Of a stretch of DNA of 64,000 nt, positions 59,944-64,000 are shown one piece after another. The stretch spans positions 186,001 to 250,000 of the forward strand of contig CAVOZJ010000032.1 of NCBI GenBank assembly GCA_963700885.1, given 5' to 3'. Positions within the stretch are counted from its first letter, which is position 1; every line of letters begins with the position of its first letter. Below the pieces are notes generated by a model, which ran no database searches, was not told where the DNA came from, and was given only the letters and a program-made list of their open reading frames with translations. The stretch comes from Anderseniella sp963700885 (lineage in GTDB: Bacteria > Pseudomonadota > Alphaproteobacteria > Rhizobiales > Aestuariivirgaceae). Position numbers and translations under genes: made by a program.

Positions 59944-62694
59944 ATGAACGCACCACAAAAACAAATCGCTGCCTCCGGTGCCACGCGACAGGACCGTTCC
60001 GGCAAGATGACGCCCATGATGGCTCAGTATACCCGGATAAAGCGGGCCCATCCTGAAAGCCTGCTGTTCTATCGAATGGGCGATTTCTACGAGATGTTTT
60101 TCTCCGATGCAGAAACCGCCGCCGCTGCTCTTGGCATTGCGCTCACCACACGCGGCAAGCACCTGGGCGACGACATACCAATGTGCGGTGTGCCGGTACA
60201 CGCAGCAGACGATTACCTGCAAAGACTGATCCGGCTTGGCCACAAGGTGGCGGTTTGCGAGCAAACCGAAGATCCCGCAGAAGCAAAGAAACGCGGATCA
60301 AAATCGGTTGTGCGCCGCGACGTGGTTCGCCTAGTGACGCCGGGCACCTTAACCGAGGACAATCTGCTGCACGCAGGCCGCAGCAATTACCTGGCCTGTC
60401 TGGCGCGCATAAAAGCCGGCAACGCCATGGCATTGTCGTGGCTCGACATGTCAAGTGGCGAGTTTGCGGTGACTGCGGTAACAGGTTCCTCGCTGATGTC
60501 TGAACTGGCGCGGATTGATCCATCCGAGGTGCTGGTATCCGATGCCCTGCTGGCTGATCCCGAAGTATCATCTTTGCTGGGCGATGTTACCGCAACTATC
60601 ACACCACTTCCCGCATCGAGGTTCGATTCAACCTCAGCCCGCAACCGGTTGCAGGAATACTATCAGGTGGCTTCGCTGGATGCATTCGGCAGTTTTGAAC
60701 GCGCATCCACCACTGCCGCCGGCGTCCTGCTCGACTACGTGATGTTGACACAGGTAGGCAGGATGCCCAGCCTGCGTATCCCGACCGTGGTGGAGCCAGG
60801 TCATATAGTGCTGGTTGATGCTGCCACCCGCGCCAATCTTGAACTGGTAAAAACCCTGTCGGGAGACCGCGCTGGCAGCCTGCTGCACACGATAGACCTG
60901 AGTGTCACGGGACCAGGCGGACGGCTGCTGGCTGAGCGCCTGGCAGCGCCGGTCACCAGTGTTGCTGAAATCGTTGCCCGCCATGATGCGGTTGAGGCGC
61001 TGACAACGGACGCAGCCGCGTGTGGCGAAATCAGGGATGTGTTGCGACATGCGCCCGACATGAACCGGGCGCTGGCGCGTTTGAGCCTGAAGCGCGGTTC
61101 GCCACGTGATCTTGCCGCCGTGAAGGATGGTGTCTTGTTGTGCGCCAGACTTGCCGCGGCACATTCTGACCGGCCCGGTATTGACCCCTGGCCACAACAA
61201 CTCGCCGGTATCTGGGCGGCACTTGCCTCGGCGGATGTCGAATTCGCACATTATCTTGAAAGCCTGTTGTGCGATGAGTTGCCCGCCACTGTCCGCGATG
61301 GCGGTTTCATACGGGCGGGCAGCAATGCCGAACTTGACGAAAACCGGGCGCTTCGCGACGAAAGCCGCAAGGTAATTGCCGGCCTGCAAGCCAGGTATGC
61401 CGAGGTGACCGGCCTGAAGGCGCTGAAAATCAGGCACAACAATATGCTTGGTTACTTCATCGAACTGAACCAGCAAGGCGGTGAGCAATTGCTGGGCGCC
61501 AATCATGCAGGCCAGTTTATCCATCGCCAGACCATGGCAAATGCCATGCGATTTACCACTACCGAACTGACCGGACTGGAACAAAAAATATCTCTTGCCG
61601 GCGACAGGGCCCGCAGCATCGAGATCGAGATGTTTGAGCAACTGGCAGATGAGGCCTGCCGGCGTGCGACCATGCTGCATGCCATTTCAGACGCACTTGC
61701 CGAGCTGGACGTTCACAGTGCTCTTTCAGAACTTGCCATGCGGAACGACTATACCAGACCGCAAATTGATGCATCGCGCAGTTTTGACATAGCCGGCGGG
61801 CGTCACCCGGTGGTCGAAGCTTCCCTGCGCAGGCAGGCAGGAGCTGCCTTCGTACCCAATGACTGCATGCTTTCGGCCGGTGACCTCGATGAGGATGGTG
61901 CCGCCACCCGTCACATCACGCTTTTGACCGGCCCCAACATGGCGGGAAAATCAACCTATCTCAGGCAGAATGCGATTATTGCGCTGCTGGCCCAGATGGG
62001 CGGGTTTGTGCCAGCCATATCGGCGCGCATCGGCGTTGTGGACCGTATTTTCAGCAGGGTTGGTGCGGCTGATGATCTGGCCCGCGGGCGGTCAACATTC
62101 ATGGTTGAAATGGTGGAAACGGCAACCATCCTCAATCTGGCAACCGAACGGTCTCTGGTAATTCTGGATGAAATCGGCAGGGGAACTGCGACTTACGATG
62201 GTTTGTCAATTGCCTGGGCCTGCGTCGAGCACCTGCACGAGATAAATCGCTGCCGGGCGCTGTTTGCCACGCATTTTCATGAATTGACTGCACTGTCCGG
62301 CAAGCTGGAACGCGTAAAGAATGCGACAGTGAAAGTGCGTGAGTGGCAGGGCGAGGTGATTTTCCTGCATGAAGTAGCACCCGGCGCGGCAGATCGCTCG
62401 TACGGTATTCAGGTGGCCAGGCTGGCCGGGTTGCCGGCCGGTGTCATCGAGCGGGCATCCGAAGTACTGCACCTGCTGGAGGAGAGCGAACGGGCACAGT
62501 CGCGCAATCACATTATTGATGATTTGCCGTTGTTTTCGATTGCTGCGGCAAAACCCGCCGCGTCCTCGGGCGGCAGGCACTCGAAACTGCTGGAAACGCT
62601 GCATGACACATTGCCTGATGACTTGAGCCCCCGCGAAGCGCTTGAACTGGTCTATCAGTTGAAAAAACTGGCCGTGGCAGACGACAAGGGCTAG
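59944..62694 (+). CDS. mutS: DNA mismatch repair protein MutS
   Basis: The 916-residue MutS has the mismatch-reading Phe48-x-Glu50 in RMGDFYEMFF, the connector and lever domains, Walker A GPNMAGKST from residue 663, and LVILDEIGRGTATYDGLSIA as Walker B and signature. ALFATHFHELT follows, with a C-terminal dimerisation tail. It recognises mismatches and starts repair with MutL. It lies 67 bp after the histidine kinase gene and 64 bp before glnD, the usual Rhizobiales mutS-glnD pairing. Complete. Confidence 0.97.
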   Translation: MNAPQKQIAASGATRQDRSGKMTPMMAQYTRIKRAHPESLLFYRMGDFYEMFFSDAETAAAALGIALTTRGKHLGDDIPMCGVPVHAADDYLQRLIRLGHKVAVCEQTEDPAEAKKRGSKSVVRRDVVRLVTPGTLTEDNLLHAGRSNYLACLARIKAGNAMALSWLDMSSGEFAVTAVTGSSLMSELARIDPSEVLVSDALLADPEVSSLLGDVTATITPLPASRFDSTSARNRLQEYYQVASLDAFGSFERASTTAAGVLLDYVMLTQVGRMPSLRIPTVVEPGHIVLVDAATRANLELVKTLSGDRAGSLLHTIDLSVTGPGGRLLAERLAAPVTSVAEIVARHDAVEALTTDAAACGEIRDVLRHAPDMNRALARLSLKRGSPRDLAAVKDGVLLCARLAAAHSDRPGIDPWPQQLAGIWAALASADVEFAHYLESLLCDELPATVRDGGFIRAGSNAELDENRALRDESRKVIAGLQARYAEVTGLKALKIRHNNMLGYFIELNQQGGEQLLGANHAGQFIHRQTMANAMRFTTTELTGLEQKISLAGDRARSIEIEMFEQLADEACRRATMLHAISDALAELDVHSALSELAMRNDYTRPQIDASRSFDIAGGRHPVVEASLRRQAGAAFVPNDCMLSAGDLDEDGAATRHITLLTGPNMAGKSTYLRQNAIIALLAQMGGFVPAISARIGVVDRIFSRVGAADDLARGRSTFMVEMVETATILNLATERSLVILDEIGRGTATYDGLSIAWACVEHLHEINRCRALFATHFHELTALSGKLERVKNATVKVREWQGEVIFLHEVAPGAADRSYGIQVARLAGLPAGVIERASEVLHLLEESERAQSRNHIIDDLPLFSIAAAKPAASSGGRHSKLLETLHDTLPDDLSPREALELVYQLKKLAVADDKG

Positions 62695-62758
62695 GGTCCT
62701 GACCCCAGACTATTCGGTAATGACCAGTTCGCCTGCTTAAATTCACGGATTCCAGATT

Positions 62759-64000
62759 ATGCCAGCCGCACCATTGCCATCCAGAAACGATGTCTGTGCG
62801 CCGCAGTTCGGTTCAGATCACATCCTTGGGTCCCTGAGCGGCCTGGCGGGTAAGCACGGCCTGGACGGGCCTGAGTTTCGACCGGCTGTGTTGAAGTTTT
62901 TGAAGCAGACAGTCAGGGATTCGCGCAAGGTGGAAGAAATCCGGCTGACTGAAACCGGTCACGGACGTGAATGTGCCCATCGGTTGTCGGCATTGCAGGA
63001 TCATCTGATTGCCGCGCTTTATCAATTTGCATCGTCAGTTGTGTATGCCGCCGGTAACCCGTCGACATCGGAACACATATCGCTGGTTGCGGTCGGCGGC
63101 TATGGCCGCGGCGCGCTGGCGCCAGGCTCCGACATCGACCTGCTGTTTTTGTTGCCCTACAAGCAGACCGCCTGGGGTGAGAGTGTTGTCGAGTATGTGT
63201 TGTATTTTCTGTGGGATCTGGGTTTCAAGGTCGGCCATGCCACCCGCTCGGTAGACGACTGCATCCGGTTGGCCCGCACCGACACCACCATCATGACATC
63301 GGTTCTGGAAGCCCGCTTCATTTGCGGGCACCGGCCATTGTTTGACGACCTTCAGGACCGTTACGGCAAGGATATTCTGGCCCGCGACCAGCGCCAGTTC
63401 ATCGCAGATAAACTCGAGGAGCGGAATGAACGCCATCGCCGCGCAGGCGAATCCCGCTATCTTGTTGAGCCGGATGTCAAGGACGGCAAGGGCGGCATGC
63501 GTGATCTTCACACATTGTTCTGGATTGCCAAGTTTGTTTACGGCACCCGCTCGGTGCGCGAGCTCTACAAATCCGGTCTGTTCACTCGCAAGGAGCAGAA
63601 CCGCTTCATCAAGTGCGAAGATTTCATGTGGGCAGTTCGCTGCCATCTGCACTTCATGACCGGCCGTGGCGATGACCGGCTGAGTTTCGACAAGCAGGCG
63701 GAGATGGCGGCCCGGCTGGGCTATGAGGCTCATGCCGGGCTGAAGTCGGTCGAACGTTTCATGAAACACTATTTCCTGACGGCCAAGGATGTAGGTGATC
63801 TGACACGTATAATGTCGGCGGTACTGGAAGCCCAGCATATCAAGCAGGCGCCGAGCATGAGCGAGTTGTTCGGACGCTTTCGCAGACGTTCGATCAAGCT
63901 CGATGACGACGGCGTTTTCAAAATTGACGCAGGCCGTATCAGGGCTGTTGACGATAATCTGTTTGTCAGTGATCCGGTTTCCATCATACGCCTGTTCAGG
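62759..64000 (+). CDS. glnD: Bifunctional uridylyltransferase/uridylyl-removing enzyme GlnD, N-terminal part
   Basis: The frame opens at ATG 62759 and runs off the window end after 414 codons without a stop. The nucleotidyltransferase motif is clear: VGGYGRGALAPGSDIDLLFL with metal-binding Asp125 and Asp127. LVEPDVKDGKGGMRDLHTL and the GlnD-specific RFMKHYFLTAKDVG region follow. GlnD modifies PII proteins in response to glutamine. The HD and ACT domains lie outside the window. The mutS-glnD order supports the call. Confidence 0.95.
   Translation, partial: MPAAPLPSRNDVCAPQFGSDHILGSLSGLAGKHGLDGPEFRPAVLKFLKQTVRDSRKVEEIRLTETGHGRECAHRLSALQDHLIAALYQFASSVVYAAGNPSTSEHISLVAVGGYGRGALAPGSDIDLLFLLPYKQTAWGESVVEYVLYFLWDLGFKVGHATRSVDDCIRLARTDTTIMTSVLEARFICGHRPLFDDLQDRYGKDILARDQRQFIADKLEERNERHRRAGESRYLVEPDVKDGKGGMRDLHTLFWIAKFVYGTRSVRELYKSGLFTRKEQNRFIKCEDFMWAVRCHLHFMTGRGDDRLSFDKQAEMAARLGYEAHAGLKSVERFMKHYFLTAKDVGDLTRIMSAVLEAQHIKQAPSMSELFGRFRRRSIKLDDDGVFKIDAGRIRAVDDNLFVSDPVSIIRLFR

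Noticed and set aside
60634..61680. 348-codon open frame antisense to mutS
   Set aside because: It mirrors high-GC codon bias of mutS, has no recognisable motif, and would be embedded in a conserved gene.
62690..62725. GGGTC-CT-GACCC inverted repeat after mutS
   Set aside because: The stem is only five pairs with no T-run, too weak to call a terminator.
1..64000. CRISPR arrays, tRNA/rRNA genes, riboswitches, defence or biosynthetic islands
   Set aside because: No regularly spaced repeats, cloverleaf-like sequences, known leader motifs or accessory gene clusters were recognised apart from the two insertion sequences and the repeat family.

Overview
The window looks like a core chromosomal segment of an alphaproteobacterium, most likely Hyphomicrobiales (Rhizobiales). 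The evidence is gene order rather than any database match. It includes lolA-xth next to a CenR-like regulator, leuS-lptE-holA facing parB-parA-rsmG-mnmG-mnmE-rho, hemE opposite ppsR-maf-aroE-coaE-dnaQ, hisB-DUF2628-hisH-hisA-hisF-hisE, and mutS-glnD. Almost all coding sequence belongs to recognisable families. I found no tRNA, rRNA, CRISPR array, prophage or defence island.

Layout. 0-7.8 kb: end of lolA, xth, a cyclic-nucleotide-binding protein, a CenR-type response regulator, an L,D-transpeptidase, yggS, leuS, lptE, holA. 7.8-18.5 kb: a mostly leftward chromosome-maintenance block (parB, parA, rsmG, mnmG, frameshifted mnmE, rho, hemJ, hemE) with two near-perfect parS sites and one opposing DUF255 gene. 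18.5-18.9 kb: an A+T-rich gap with DnaA-box-like sequences and an IHF site, the probable replication origin by the hemE/ppsR (Caulobacter-type) arrangement. 18.9-31.9 kb: ppsR-maf-aroE-coaE-dnaQ, secB, fxsA, a Tim44-like gene, mltA, a Smr gene, an XRE regulator, hslUV and the his operon. 31.9-42.5 kb: housekeeping genes (hisE, coaA, adenosine kinase, EI24, nth, an AraC-MGMT fusion, gpmA, dapB) plus the only accessory DNA: an IS1380-family element, an IS630-family element and four copies of a palindromic intergenic repeat. 42.5-64 kb: dnaJ-dnaK, alkB, grpE-hrcA, rph-rdgB-hemW, a broken LpoA-like gene, rsmI-yraN-gshB, yifB, a LysR regulator, a hybrid histidine kinase, mutS and the start of glnD.

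Two genes are interrupted by frameshifts: mnmE once, between the G3 and G4 GTPase motifs, and the LpoA-like lipoprotein gene at least twice. Either these are real lesions or the assembly has local indel errors.

The most unusual feature is the intergenic repeat. Each full copy has two successive inverted repeats, and one stem carries a compensated base pair between copies. Its ends carry TA/CTAG and share TAGAGC with the resident IS630-family element. Both insertion sequences sit exactly at CTAG at a repeat edge. This suggests a non-autonomous (MITE-like) element and an insertion hotspot. I see no clear new multi-gene system, so the findings are graded modestly.
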